A stretch of DNA of 64,000 bases from Macrothele yani (GCA_039090855.1 CM077010.1:48316905-48380904), one strand, 5' to 3'; positions 43,243-54,711 are shown, numbered from the stretch's first letter. Numbers and translations: made by a program. Notes: generated from the letters alone by a model not told the origin.

Positions 43243-44360
43243 CAGCAGTTCCCAACCATTTCTACAGTATTCCTCCCCAATCGGGGCTAACCTACAATGG
43301 TGCCCCCCCCCTTTCCCAGCATATGCACAGGTATCCATTGCTCTATAATCAATATTTATTTTCTTTTATTATAAATTCAATGATACCACTAAGGCTTGAT
43401 TGAAAATATTAAGCAAAATTACAACTGCACTACTAAAAATACAAATATTACTACCTACAGCATTTTGCACAAATAAAGTGGGTAATGTCTGTACCTAGTA
43501 TACAACCAGGACTATATTCCTCCTAAATAAAGTTATAATAATGTAAATTAAAAACGTTTTTCATATTTTCACAAACTGTACACATCAATGTGAAACTTGG
43601 GCTTGTTTTGAATTGCACAAACAATCGATGTTTGGTTCTAAGTGTGTCAGTCCCACACGCAGGTAGTTCTCCACATTAGGACGATTTCTGTACTTTGTTT
43701 TAACTGCAGCCATTGCCAAAAATCCAGCTTTGCACAGGTAGCTTGTCGTAAATTGAAAGAGCACTTCCAGAGCACTTTTTGTAAGTTCTTTATACTCGCT
43801 TCGAACTGAAAGCCAAAATTCTAGAAGTGGTGTTTTGTGAAATGCTATTTTTAGTGTCTTGTCGCTCGAAAGTTCAAGTAATTGCTCTTGACCAACCACG
43901 CTTAATTCTGGCATATCACTCGCTGTTACAGAGAATGGGTCTCGAATCCAATTGTGGGTGAGGCTGTCGATCTGAGAAAAGTAGTCTTCAAACTGGTTTT
44001 TCAGTGCTGATAGGTGCACCGCTACTCTTTTCACAACATAATTTATAGTAGAGCTATCACCAGCTTCCTCTGCTATGAATTTTGTAAACAATGGAAACAT
44101 TTCAGTAACCCCACAGTCAATACGACCTTTCCAAATATTTAACTTCGTCATGAAGCCTTTCATTTTGTCCTGCATACCCAGAATATTTGAGTTCTTTCCT
44201 GGCAGTGATACATTCAAACTGCTTAGTTTTTTAAAAATGTCTGCCAAATAGGCCAGTGTTGCTAAAAATTTGACTTTACATAAATGTTCTGCTAATTCCA
44301 TTTTCCCAAGCAGAAAAATTCTGATTTCATCACGCAACTCGAAAAGACGCTGTGGAACGT
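43243..44360 (-). mobile_element. hAT element B, truncated, beside element A
   Basis: Its left end cagcagttcccaacc lies directly after the right TSD of element A. The right end is missing: the sequence loses similarity near 44360, where a third hAT remnant begins. The transposase is on the minus strand. Confidence 0.7.
43585..44337 (-). pseudogene. hAT B transposase C-terminal half
   Basis: A 250-codon open stretch similar to element A but diverged: LRDE-type start, LAYLADIFKKLSSLNVSLPG, NWIRDPFSV, LLELSSDKTLKIAF, LEFWLSVRSEY and AMAAVKTKYRNRPNVENYLR at the C-terminus. It lacks the zinc finger and the catalytic N-terminal half, so it is a 5'-deleted remnant. Confidence 0.85.
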
Positions 44361-44429
44361 TTCCACGCTACTGCTACCCTACCGCCACCACTATGAAAAA
44401 GCAGATGCTTATGTTCAGATCCCATTTCT

Positions 44430-45408
44430 TCATGAAGTTCAGTAAAGCAACGAGTTTATAAGTAATGAAGCGCCTCAAATTTTAGATCTTCTGGTATCCA
44501 CTGAGGCTCTGGTTACATATCTGAAGCAAAGTGGCCTAATACAATGCTTAAAAGGAAACAGCTCATCAGGACATTGAAAAGAGATGGAACTCAAAATATT
44601 TCATGTTAAAATCAGTGGAAGAGCAGTATCAGAAAATGTGCCAAATACTAGAAGACCCTGGGGATACTAGACTAGCTTCTATTGAAAGAGAAAACTTACA
44701 AAGTATGATCACTTTTCTGAAGCCATTCAAAGAAGCGAGTGAAGATTTGGAAAAAGAAAAAGCATGTACTGTACCGGCCGTGATTTTGTGGTGGAAAAAA
44801 CTACTTACGCATTTATCTGTCTTTGAGAGCAGCTTCTTAGGCATGGAAAAAGTCACCAAAAGGGCAAAAAAGTACATCGAAAAGAAGTTTAAAACTGAAA
44901 AATTGCACCATATTGCTACATTCTTATGGCCACCTTTCCGCCAGTTGAAGCTGTTGTCTTCGCCTGAAAGGACGAAGTAATTAGCCAAGTGAGAAGTATG
45001 TTACTACATGAACTTAAAAACGATGTAGATTACCCAAATACCGAAGAACAGCAACTGACCAAGTGCTTTCGTATATCAAATTTTAGTGATTGGGAGGATG
45101 ACAAAGACCACTGCTCAAGAGCAACCAGATGAGGTCAGGAGGTACATTGATTTTCGGCACACTGATTTGCCGTCAGATATTTTATCGTTTTGTAGAGAAA
45201 ATGGCAAATGTTTTCCTTTGCTCTCCATGTTAGCAAGACATGTACTGTGTGTTCATTCCAGCAACAAGTGTGAGCAGCGAAATAAATTTTAGTGCTGTGG
45301 GTCGGGTTATTGAAGAAAGACGAAGTTGCCCACATCCTGACACAGTGAATGCTGTTTTATTTCTTCATAGTAATATTCCAAAACAATTTTGGAATTTGGA
45401 TATATAAT
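44430..45408 (+). pseudogene. hAT C transposase (ZBED1/Hermes-like), broken
   Basis: Plus-strand pieces in order: RWNSKYFMLKSVEEQYQKM, TFLKPFKEASEDLE, WWKKLLTHLSVFESSFLGME, FLWPPFRQLKLL, then RSMLLHELKNDVDYP in another frame. It ends with the dimerisation block FPLLSMLARHVLCV...FSAVGRVIEERRS, DTVNAVLFLHSNIP and a stop at about 45408. At least four frame changes. This is a different hAT group from A and B. Confidence 0.82.
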
Positions 45409-45915
45409 GTGTTACTGTGTATGTGAAACTGGCAAATCCATAAGTATATTACCTATGTAAGGTGATAGTGGAATAACTATTACTTTAATTTCTGCGTATA
45501 CAGTTGAGGTGAGGTTTATGTAAAAAATGGAAGTACGGATAAATGTCATGTATTATTTTAAAAAGTGGAGTTTCGTATTAGATTTGTAAATATGAGTCGA
45601 GTTTAAGTACATAACAGTTATACAAGTGGAAATATATAAATTTTGCTAGTAAACTATTATTTAGGCTCTTTCTCTATAATTTTGATTTGTTACTTGCTTT
45701 ATTGGGTTGGGTAAGTTAGAGGTTCGAGGAGCAAAACAAATGGAAAATTGTGTTACATTTGGATTTTGGGAGTTATATCCTAAACCTGAAGAATTAAATC
45801 AAAGATGTCCGGCCAACAGAATGGAATCATATTCTGTGTACGAGAGTTTGTTGTATTAACTATTAACCATTAAGCATGTTATTGTGTGTGCCTGTGTGTA
45901 ACTAAGCATCAATTT

Positions 45916-46785
45916 CATACCTGCCAAGTTTCTACTGATTTAATTGTCTGACTACGGAACTCACTGTCAAAACTATGGGCTCTATGAATTTTAAGTTTTA
46001 ATTTTTTTTTAATTTTGCTATTATTTTATGATATACATGAAATACTTAAGCGGATTCGCGGAACTACGTTTTTTTTTTTGTTTGTTTGTTTTGTCAGCAT
46101 TTAGATTATTTTTAAGATCGATGCAAAACTGAAGAAAATTTGGGGGGGGGTCTTTTTCCGTCTGGGGACGGTATTTCGTGTCTCAAACTTTCGTAAAGTG
46201 TAGTTAAACGGAGAAAAATGTTTGCCGTAATCATAATTTTTTTTTCTTTTGGTGTTGCCTTTGTGTCCGCTATTCTTGTTAAATATCATTTTATTGTATA
46301 AATGTTTGTATTTATTTCAGCTTGAGACTGTAGGCAGCAATTTGCAAAAAGGAAAATTATACGCCACAAAAATTTCCCCATAATCTTCAAGCATAAGATT
46401 CTTCCGCAAATTCGAGGAATTCAGCCTTTTTCATTATTGTGAGCAGAATTGGGGGGGGGGGTGCTGGTTGGTGATGGGGAAGGATGTTTGGAGGACAGAA
46501 TTCCATCTTTACAAAATGGAAGGACAACGGAATTCAGATTTTTTCCGTAATCGTAATTTTTTTCTCGCGGTGTTACCTCTGTCCAGTATTATTGTTAAAT
46601 AACATTTTACTGCATAAGAATTTGTATTTCATCTTGAAAATAGGGGAAAAATTCCAAAACCGGAAGTCGGACGGAGCAAAGATTTTTCTCGTAATCCGCG
46701 ATATTCCCTTTCTCCTGCATTTATATATTCCACGCAGTAATACTAGTTACTACTGACAAGGCTCGTGCCAGTGTTGGCAGGTATG
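45916..46785. mobile_element. Non-autonomous TIR element with internal duplication
   Basis: Perfect 12-bp TIR catacctgccaa at 45916-45927 and 46774-46785. Flanks share caattt only, so the TSD is imperfect. Inside, a G-run followed by a segment ending in cgtaatc-taattttttt...ttgttaaat occurs twice (about 46135-46320 and 46445-46635). The ends resemble hAT-type termini known from several invertebrates (from memory). No ORF. Confidence 0.6.
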
Positions 46786-46985
46786 CAATTTATGTTATGT
46801 TCTGGGAATAGTGTCAAAGAAGACAGTACTTGACTCATATAAACAGTGATCTGACCCTACAAAGGGTTCGATTATGAAATGACGATAATTTACTTAAGTT
46901 CACTGAATACTATTTATTGCATTTGCCATATTTCCGGTTACTGGTGGGTTAGTTAACTTACTTATGCCCTCTTTTTACACGAGTT

Positions 46986-47204
46986 CAAGTTAGTCCAAAA
47001 ATTTACAGTACAAATACCGTCCGTGTTAAAGCAAGTGACAGTTACGCAAATTAAACCTATGCCGGACCTGAATGGCCGTGCCTTGAAAAAAAAAAAAGAA
47101 CCGGGCCGGGTCGGGCCTGACATTAATTGGGTGGGAACGGGCTGGGTTGGGCCTAGCATTAACTTGGTGGGCTCGGGCCTAAAAATATTGCCTCTGCAGG
47201 GCTC
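46986..47204 (-). other. GC-rich repeat, possible hAT terminus
   Basis: 47098-47180 has three imperfect units around gggccgggtcgggcctgac. The right side reads cctctgcagggctctaat, which on the other strand resembles a cagggc-type terminal sequence. No partner end was found. Confidence 0.35.
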
Positions 47205-47227
47205 TAATTGCTACAACTACTGATGTA

Positions 47228-47266
47228 GTCCTGATGATGAACTAGGTTCCAGATTGAAAATTTGAC
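47228..47266 (+). ncRNA. Hammerhead-like motif, helix II damaged
   Basis: gtc-CUGAUGA-t-gaactaggttccagatt-GAAA-attt-gac. The core is intact and helix I gtc/gac pairs, but helix II gaact/agatt is mismatched. Same family as 48760-48798. Confidence 0.6.
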
Positions 47267-47658
47267 CCCAATAAATATAAGCAAATTACTTCTACAAAAT
47301 TCGTAATTACAACTCTGTCACTGCAGGATGTTTTGTTTGCTGTGTGAGACAAAATCTTCACTGTGATTGTCAAGGGTGTTGTGTGTGAAAGAAAAGAAGG
47401 AGGAGTGAAAGTCTGAAGAGAAAGTATAAAGATAAGTGTTTGTGCAGGGTTAAGAAAGGTGATCAAAAAGACCTGGTCACTAACAAAAGAGATGTAATTC
47501 CCTTTCTTCAAACCTTACACACTCCTGTGCCCTTCCGTAGAGAGTGGAAGAATCATAGTGAGAAGGATTGGCAGTGAAACATGTAACACATGCAACACTG
47601 ATGACTCTGGCAACAACTGATGCTTATACACATGGTTCATTCCACGTGTTTCATTCCA

Positions 47659-47696
47659 TGGCTGATGAGGGTAGAAGTCACTACCGAAACATTCCA
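47659..47696 (+). ncRNA. Hammerhead ribozyme, PLE-type
   Basis: Helix I tgg/cca (47659-47661, 47694-47696). CUGAUGA 47662-47668, extra g, helix II ggtag/ctacc (47670-47674, 47681-47685) with loop aagtca, GAAA 47686-47689. Helix III is minimal (a-ca-t) and the cleavage base is U47693. Core complete. Confidence 0.75.
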
Positions 47697-47736
47697 CCAC
47701 TAACAGTTTTTAATGTAACTTATGCATGATATGATG

Positions 47737-48755
47737 ATATTAAGAATTCTTCAGGACTTGCAATGGGTTCTCCACTAGCACCTCTGCTAGCAAATTATTA
47801 TATAAGTAAACTAGAGGCAAAAATCCTTATACAACCCTCCTTGTTTGCTCTCTATGTAAGGTACATGGATGATGTCCTAATTATAGTAGATACTGTGGAC
47901 CAATCTCTACCCTCTCAGATTCTGGAAGAATTTAACTTACTAGAGAATACCTTGTAGTACACCCTGGAACAGGAAAAAGACCATAGCATCAATTACCTAG
48001 ATTTAACCTTGACCTCAAGAGAGGGAAAATATTCACTCAGCTTTTTAGAAAACCCACCAACACAGGGAAGATGTTAGACTTCTGCTCATTCCACCCTGAT
48101 TATATTAAATCGAATACGGCGAGACAATTTTTGGAAAAAATTGAAATCCTGGTCTCTTCAGCTACTCAGAAAGGTCTTCACAAAGAAGAATTAAAGGAAA
48201 TATTGGCAGAAAACAATTACCCCTCCCCATATGTTGAGAAAATATTTAAACAAGTGCCAAAAAAGAAGCAGGAAAAACCACTTCAAATTCACCAGCAAAA
48301 TTACGTACCACAAGGGACTTTTCGAGAAACTGAAAAGGATCGGAGCAAAATATAATATCAGGCTAGCTCCAGATCTTAATAACAAAATAAAGAAATTCCT
48401 GCCAGCTTTAAAGCAGAAAGAATTGGACATCCAATTGCAGGAAGGAGTAATTTACTGCATCGACTGTAACTGCGGACTCAGCTATATAGGAGAAACAGGG
48501 AGAAGTATTAAGGTCCGAATGAAAGAACACCAAGCAGCTATTAGGAACATTGGGAACAAAACAGGGCTAGACAGACATATACAAGCAAGTGGACACTCCA
48601 TAAATTGGGACTCAATGAAAATAATCGCCCACCAGTCAAACTTAGTAAAGAGGAAACTAGAAGAAGGGATTGAAATAGCAAGAAGAAGAAGTACCACAAT
48701 TAACGATAATTGCGGATGGACTCTTCCAATTGAGTGGCAGCAACTACTCCAGTGA
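47737..48755 (+). pseudogene. PLE C RT fragment and GIY-YIG endonuclease
   Basis: 47763-47957 encodes MGSPLAPLLANYYISKLEAK and the catalytic VRYMDDVLII. After a stop (ENTL, then TAG) and frame changes, 48231-48755 is open. It encodes LKRIGAKYNIRLAPDLNN and the nuclease GVIYCIDCNCGLSYIGETGR-SIKVRMKEHQAAIR, ending in PIEWQQLLQ. The C-x-C pair in the nuclease is usual for Penelope. YMDD replaces YVDD here. Confidence 0.87.
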
Positions 48756-48759
48756 TATA

Positions 48760-48798
48760 GTCCTGATGACGAACTAGGCTTTAGTTCGGAAATTTGAC
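48760..48798 (+). ncRNA. Hammerhead-like motif after PLE C
   Basis: gtc-CUGAUGA-c-gaact-aggcttt-agttc-GGAA-attt-gac. Helix I (gtc/gac) and helix II (5 bp) pair. The GAAA core appears as GGAA if the extra base is counted as in the other copies. It lies 5 bp after the PLE C stop codon. Confidence 0.65.
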
Positions 48799-49685
48799 AA
48801 CCAACTTTCATGAAAAATAACCTCTATAAGACCCGTAAAAAAGTTATTCCACAATTAAGAATTCTTCTGATTGAGTGGAACAATAATGCATTCGCCCTCC
48901 CCCTTAAAAAAAGACAGATGAAATAAATAATTTCAAGTGCCTAATCAAAAGTTGCATTCTGCTTTCACAGCTGAAAATCAGATATGTAATTAAAATATAC
49001 TGTAATTTTCAGCCTAGGAGCAGCAGTTCTTACAGTAAAAAAAATGTGGTTTGCCTGCCCTGCAGCTCTTATGCTGATGAATAATTTTTTTGTAAACAAC
49101 TGCTTGGTACACAGGAATTGTAAGTTTGTGTATAATATTATTTTCTCAGCAAATAGCCTTGGATTCCCCATTCTGAACCATACATTTATTCCTGCTGGGT
49201 TATTGAAAATGAGAAAATGACCCATCACACCACTACTACTTCACAGTAACTTGTCTCATCTGGATGTGCGAACTTCATAGGACGATCTATCTTCTACTTG
49301 TGTGCCATGGTTTTTGAGTCTTTGTTTTCTCTCCTGCCTGCTTTTCTCCTCTTGGAGTGGTATGATAAATTTGGATATCTCTGTTTTTATGGGTACTTTC
49401 TCTCTCGTTTTTCCACTAACACACAACCTTGCTGACCCTCTGGTGATTCTGTCTTTTGTCCCCTCCCCAGATGAGATGTTAAAGCCAAGGACGGCAACTA
49501 CCATTCATGATGGAGTTGAGGTACATTTCTCTCATAGGAGGTCATCAGTAACTTAGGAGCTAAATATATATAACAGGATTTTTTTCTTTGAATAAAGCTC
49601 ATGTTGAGAAATGGCTTCCTAGTTTAATTGAATTAATAATCTAAAGCAACTTATGGGATTTTACTAGGAAATTTTTTCATTAATA

Positions 49686-49726
49686 GCAAATTTTCGGAGA
49701 AAACTCTTCTCCTTCTTCAGGCTGTC
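49686..49726 (-). ncRNA. Hammerhead ribozyme, PLE-type, intact core
   Basis: On the minus strand: agc-CUGAAGA-a-GGAGAA-gagtt-TTCTCC-GAAA-attt-gct. Helix II is a perfect 6 bp. Helix III is the palindrome aatt, and helix I pairs agc with gct after the cleavage U. All core bases are kept, again with one extra base before helix II. Confidence 0.78.
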
Positions 49727-49756
49727 TTGTTGTTGTCACTTTTTACTTGTCACTAT

Positions 49757-49806
49757 CACGGTTACGGTTTACCTTGACGGTTACGGTTAACCTTGACGGT
49801 TTAGGT
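49757..49806 (+). repeat. Short tandem repeat, ~23-bp unit
   Basis: Units of the form acggttacggttaaccttg repeat two to three times. Confidence 0.7.
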
Positions 49807-49915
49807 TATTTTTCAACAAATCCTGCCAGATGTTAGGCAGGGAAAATCCTTTGCAGTCATTGATGATGGAATTTTGATTTTTCTCAATCTCTATTCCTTC
49901 TTTCAGTTTTCTTTT

Positions 49916-50125
49916 TTAGAAATTGCTTTGGAAACTGATTACTTTAAGGGAATTCCAATCCATGCTGTGCCCAGTTTCTCTAACATGCCTATCTAATCCA
50001 GTCTTGTTGGAGCAATTTTTTATAGCTGCTTTATGCTCAGCTATACGAGTTTCTAGTCTGCGACCTGTTTCACCTATGTAAGATAGTCCACAACTACAAT
50101 TTACTTCATAAACTACTCCTTGCAT
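49916..50125 (-). pseudogene. PLE D GIY-YIG endonuclease fragment
   Basis: 70 open codons: GVVYEVNCSCGLSYIGETGR then RLETRIAEHKAAIKN, KTGLDRHVRETGH. This is the GIY-YIG fold with the CxC pair. It loses frame near 49916 and upstream near 50130. Confidence 0.85.
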
Positions 50126-51959
50126 TTTTAAAATATCTTCTTCTCTTTGAACTATTTTAGGGAAAATTTTTTTTAACTTTGTTCTCTAAACTTGGAGCTA
50201 GCCTAATATTGTATTTTTTACTAATTCTATTTAAAGCCTCAAATAAACCTTTGTGATAAGAAATTTTTCTAGTGAATTTTACTTGTTGCTTTTGTGGGTT
50301 CTTCGTACCATTAAAATTCAGAAGCTTCTCAATTTCTTCTTTAGGATAGTTATTCTCTGCAAGTATGACTTTAAGCTCTTCTTTTTGGGCTTCTTTTTTT
50401 ATCTGCAGTAGAAACTATTTTATTAATTTTTCTAAAAACTGACTTGCTACATTTTTCTTAATAGAAACTGGATGATACGAATTGAAATCCAGTAGTCTTT
50501 TAGTATTCATTGGTTTTTTATACCAACTAGTGAGGAATTTTTTCATCTTCATAATAGATAGTAATATTTTTTAGGTAGTGATCTCATGTTTCTTTCATGT
50601 CACAACATGCAGCACTTCTGAGAATTTAGTGTTGTTCCACTAAACAGGGTTAACACTATTATATAAAAAAATAGCATTCATGGTTTTTACATGGGCAATA
50701 CATGAAATTAAAAACAGAATTGATATTTATTTTTTCTTTCCAGCACGTTTCTGCTTCATCCATCCATTTATTTGCGCGTTTACATAAAAATTCTTATATA
50801 AGGAATGTCTATTTAATATATCTTAGTTTATTTTTATTCACATATTTTTGATAGCACTAATCAGTGTTTTCAATTAAAAATAACACTATGCAGTGGAAAC
50901 TGTGTATACAAACTGTAATTCATAATCAATATCACCTTCTAAGAACAATTATTAGCCACAGATAAATTAAATGAGATAATAAAGGAAAGAAAATTCGAAA
51001 ATTTTCAATGCCATCATCAATTTTAATTTTGTTATTAGCTCATTAAATTATCAGAAATAACTTAGTGTAAAATTATGGAAAAAGGATTTAAAAAGTGTAT
51101 GGATTGTTCAGATAGTGACACAAATGTGTTACAATGTTGTGTCAAAGCTGTTACATCAATGGCTAAGAGATTATAAAATTTTTGGGTGTAGCATTGATGC
51201 AGGTATTGCTGTTACAGTGAATTTGTTTTCTAATCGTGGTTTTTGTCAGGTGTGGCATAAAGCCCAAAACTTATGGCACCTTTTAAATTTTTTTTAAAAG
51301 ATCTAATTTCCCAAGTTTCATATTAGGAATACAAAATTTAGGGTCATCAGTGATAAGCAGGTCATAGCACATGAAAAACACCAAAATGTTTTTTTTTTTT
51401 GTTTTTTTTTTGAAAGTTTCAACAATATACTTTTAAAAAAATTTTTATTACCTGTTCCTAAGATGGACTGCCTGCCAAAGTGTTGCATTCAGAAAGATGT
51501 AGCATAAAGAAAGGTACAGAGCAGTTTGCACCCTTCTCTGCTGTCTAATCAGATGAAGCTACTGAAAGCAAACTGATTTTTAATTCATTACTAGGTATAT
51601 ATTGATTCCCTGGTACTTGTAGATGTTTCTGTTTCACATGCAAAAAATACCATTGAACGTACAAATGTACATTTTTTTAGCAAATAACTACTGAACTATT
51701 AAGGAATTTTCTGTTCAACAAAAGTATTGATTGTATTTCTGAATACAGTTATGCTTTAGCTGATGAGAAAAAGTTTTCAAATTTACAATTAAAAAAAAAA
51801 TAAGAAACAATACAAAACATCATTCATTAAAAAAATATATATTTAGGTTATAAAGAAAAGCATAAATATTTGACAGTTTAAAGTTACATTAGTGTCGAAT
51901 ATATTGTAATGAATCTTAGCTGTGATTGGATGTGCTTTTTTATTTCCATTTAATGATGT

Positions 51960-52200
51960 TTAGTATAATGAATCATTAAGAAAATCCAAGAACCTACTGA
52001 CAATAGCTGCATTTTTTCAATGTATACCATTGAGCATAGCAATTTATGAACATGGTTTCAGTGCAGTCTAAAAGCAAGCATTAGAAACAAATTGAAAGTG
52101 ATGTCTAACAATGGTATTCTTACAATAAAACTTAAGATCCAAGTTTGGTTGACTGTGATGCAAAACCAACTATTAAAATTTGGTGGGAAATTACATCTGT
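51960..52200 (+). pseudogene. hAT transposase C-terminal remnant
   Basis: 52040-52060 reads EHGFSAV, then after a 1-base shift LKASIRNKLKVMSNNGILTIKL. This matches the hAT dimerisation pattern ERGFSA...LK...RNRLKV...LTIKL. Ends in a WWEI-like residue cluster after another shift. No TIR or TSD found. Confidence 0.6.
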
Positions 52201-52977
52201 TAGATGAACTCACTATCCAGAATGTATAATTACTACTTAGAAAAGAAGGCAGTGTATAACTGAATTATGAAGTTGCTTCAATACTTCAATTTTATACTTT
52301 TAGCAGTGGAAAAAAATAATGAACGTAAATATTAACAAAGGAACTGAAAATGTGGATTACTTTAGTTTCCAGGTAAACATCAAATTTTTAGACTACCAGT
52401 TGCAAAATTTGATGCTTAGAAATATTTTGGTGAGCATATTTAAAGCACGAATGAATCTTTGATTTGCAAAACACGTACATAAGAAAATGTCTGGAAAACT
52501 TGCTTATGGTTTGTTTAAATGTAATTCTTGTACACTGATAATACCTTTAAAATATATATGTTGTAGCTTTTTGTGACGCATGTAATGTAGATGATAAAAA
52601 CTTGGTAAATGGATGTAAACATGTCCTTCTAATTTCTAACTGAACTGACAAGTCTGTGCATTTTGAGAAATGCATGAATTCAAACAATAGGCTATTCTTG
52701 AAAACAGTTTTTTCATAAATATCACAAAATTTGGGTCTTTTAAGTGTGTAACAAACAATTTTTGTTTTTCATTACTCTTCGATCACTGCTGACAGTGAAT
52801 GATGGTGTCCAGCGTATATTTAAGAACTTTTATGAGGATTGAAGATGGTGAGTGTTTTCCAGATGTGGATATTGAGTGTAAAGGACTTGAAGAAAAAATA
52901 AAACCTCATATAAATCGGTAGAAAAATCTCATTTGCAGAAGTTCAGCAATAGCATGTTCCAATTTTTCATTTAAATA

Positions 52978-54511
52978 CACTGGTGTGCAGAAATTAAGGA
53001 CGAAGAGGAGAAATTATTATAACAGCAGAACGAGCAAGCAGAACGGACCAAAAGACCACTCAGGAGATAGACTAGGGTCCGGTATGGTAGGGCATGCGCA
53101 TATATGCAGCATGATGGGGGGGGAGGTATAAAGCACACGGGCGGTGTACACTCAGCAATTCGGTGAAAGATATGGCACGGTGTACATCGGTTTGAACGAC
53201 GTCGAGTTGCTGCCACCGTGTGATATGGTCAACAGGCAATCCAGTAGACGACATCTAGATGACTTTACCCGAGGTCGCGTCATTGGGAAGTTGGAAGAAG
53301 GTCGAAGTGTGACTAGTGGGGCCAAGGAGTTCGGGATCACTCACAGCATTGTTTCACGAGCTTGGAGAGCATTTCAAATGACAGGAACAGCTGTCTGTCC
53401 AAGAGTTTAGCAGGGGTCCTCCAGGAGCAACCACGGCGGCGGACGACTGGTATATTGTCCTACAGGCGAGAAGTGACAGACGGCAGGCAGAGGGAGAAAT
53501 CGCAAGGCACAGACAACTGGACGTCCGTTATTGCATTTTACCGTGGCCAGGAGGCTGCACGAAGGTGGTCTATTTGCACGACGACCAGCACGGTGCGTGC
53601 CATTAACGCCTGCTCATCGGAGACGGCGGTTTCTGTGTTGCCAGGAACACGAGAACTGGACACATCAGCAATGGGGTTGAGTTCTCTTTACGGAGGAGAG
53701 CCGATTTAGTCTGATGAGCGATTCTGGATGTATACACATCTGGAGAGAGCAGGGAACACGCAATCGCACCTCCAACGTCATCAAAAGGGACCGGTTTGGA
53801 GGTGGCGGAGTTCTTCCTTGGGGTGGTATCACGCTTGGTAGCCGTACTGACCTCCACATCTTCCAAGGATGTTCAGTCACTGGTATCCGCTATTATACTG
53901 AGTTTCTCCTGCCTCACGTGCGTCTGTTTAGAGGTGCTGCGGGTCCTGAGTTCCTTTTCATGGACGGCAACGCTACACCTCATCGTACAGTGGCTGTCGC
54001 AGAGCTGTTGGAGAGTGAAGATATTCAACGCATGGATTGGCCCGCAAGGTCCCCGTATCTAAATCCAATCGAACATGTGTGGGACCTTCTCGGGAGACGC
54101 TTGGCAGCACGTCACCAGCCGTCAGCAACTATTCTGCAGCTGCGATTGGTGCTACAAGAGGAATGGGCCGCGATGCCTCAACAGCTCCTTGACAACTTCG
54201 TCCTCAGCATGGACAGACGTCGTAAATCCTGCAACGCAGTCAGGGGTGATCATATCCCCTACTAAAGACTGGATTTTTCTTGGCAGCCGCCTGTCACATG
54301 GACGTTTCTGTCTTTTGTCCAGTTGTGCTCGAAGCTACCTTTTCAATAAAGTGCCTTTGTATCCTTTGGATTCCTTGTTTGGGCGGTTTTGCTCACTTGT
54401 CCCATATTATTACATCTTGGAGATCTTATGTATGATTTGAGTCGATGTGGAGCACTTCTGCATGGCGTTACATAAAAAAACCATTTCATCCTTAATTTTC
54501 GCACGCCAGTG
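52978..54511 (+). mobile_element. Tc1 element, inactive
   Basis: TIRs are cactggtgtgcagaaattaa... at 52978 and the complement ending at 54511 (cactggcgtgcgaaaattaa). TA flanks at 52976-52977 and 54512-54513. 1534 bp, in the RABGEF1 intron, same orientation as the gene. Confidence 0.93.
53226..54265 (+). pseudogene. Tc1 transposase with altered catalytic residues
   Basis: 53226-53400 encodes the helix-turn-helix (MVNRQSSRRHLDDFTRGRVI then EFGITHSIVSRAWRAF). A frame change follows and the middle is scrambled between frames. From about 53680 one frame runs VLFTEESRFSLMSDSGC, FLFMDGNATPHRT and NPIEHVWDLLGRRL to a stop at 54265. The first catalytic Asp is Glu (TEES), and the Asp before Asn in the second motif is Gly (DGNA). 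The Glu motif is intact. Confidence 0.9.
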
Positions 54512-54711
54512 TATTTTCAAGCTGAAGGACTACTCTAGTGTCAACCACTTTGTAGTTACAATTTTTTGCTGATGAAATGTAGGAAGTTAATCTTGTGTTA
54601 ACTGATGTTTTTGAATTTTAACAAAAGCTCATTTAAAACTGTCATTTCTTATTCATATTATGTAATGCAGTATATATTGTGCTTATTTTAGTTCCATGTA
54701 TGTTCTTGTAG

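Larger units (their letters stand above)
47205..48830 (+). mobile_element. Penelope-like element C cluster
   Basis: A tail segment with a hammerhead remnant (47205-47290) is repeated at the far end (48733-48800), so the two are direct terminal repeats. In between lie a hammerhead motif of another type (47659-47696) and a 5'-truncated PLE coding body (47737-48755). The mixture suggests one PLE inserted next to or inside another. Confidence 0.7.
49570..50600 (-). mobile_element. Penelope-like element D, 5'-truncated
   Basis: Minus-strand PLE. The endonuclease lies at 50125-49916, upstream connector remnants at 50160-50570 (KLLNFNGTKNPQKQ, FISYHKGLFEALNRI-type residues with breaks), and a hammerhead motif at 49726-49686. 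It belongs to the same broad family as PLE C. Confidence 0.78.
36243..54711 (+). other. RABGEF1 intron, 18.5 kb, transposon-filled
   Basis: Bounded by gt at 36243 and ag at 54710-54711, with matching phase. It contains at least two Tc1, four or five hAT, four PLE regions and several hairpins. Stretches 36243-36625, 39085-40416, 45410-45915, 50601-51959 and 52201-52975 show nothing recognised beyond AT-rich sequence. Confidence 0.8.

Noticed and set aside
49757..49806. Telomere-like repeats
   Set aside because: Unit is about 23 bp and occurs only two to three times; it does not match TTAGG or TTAGGG.
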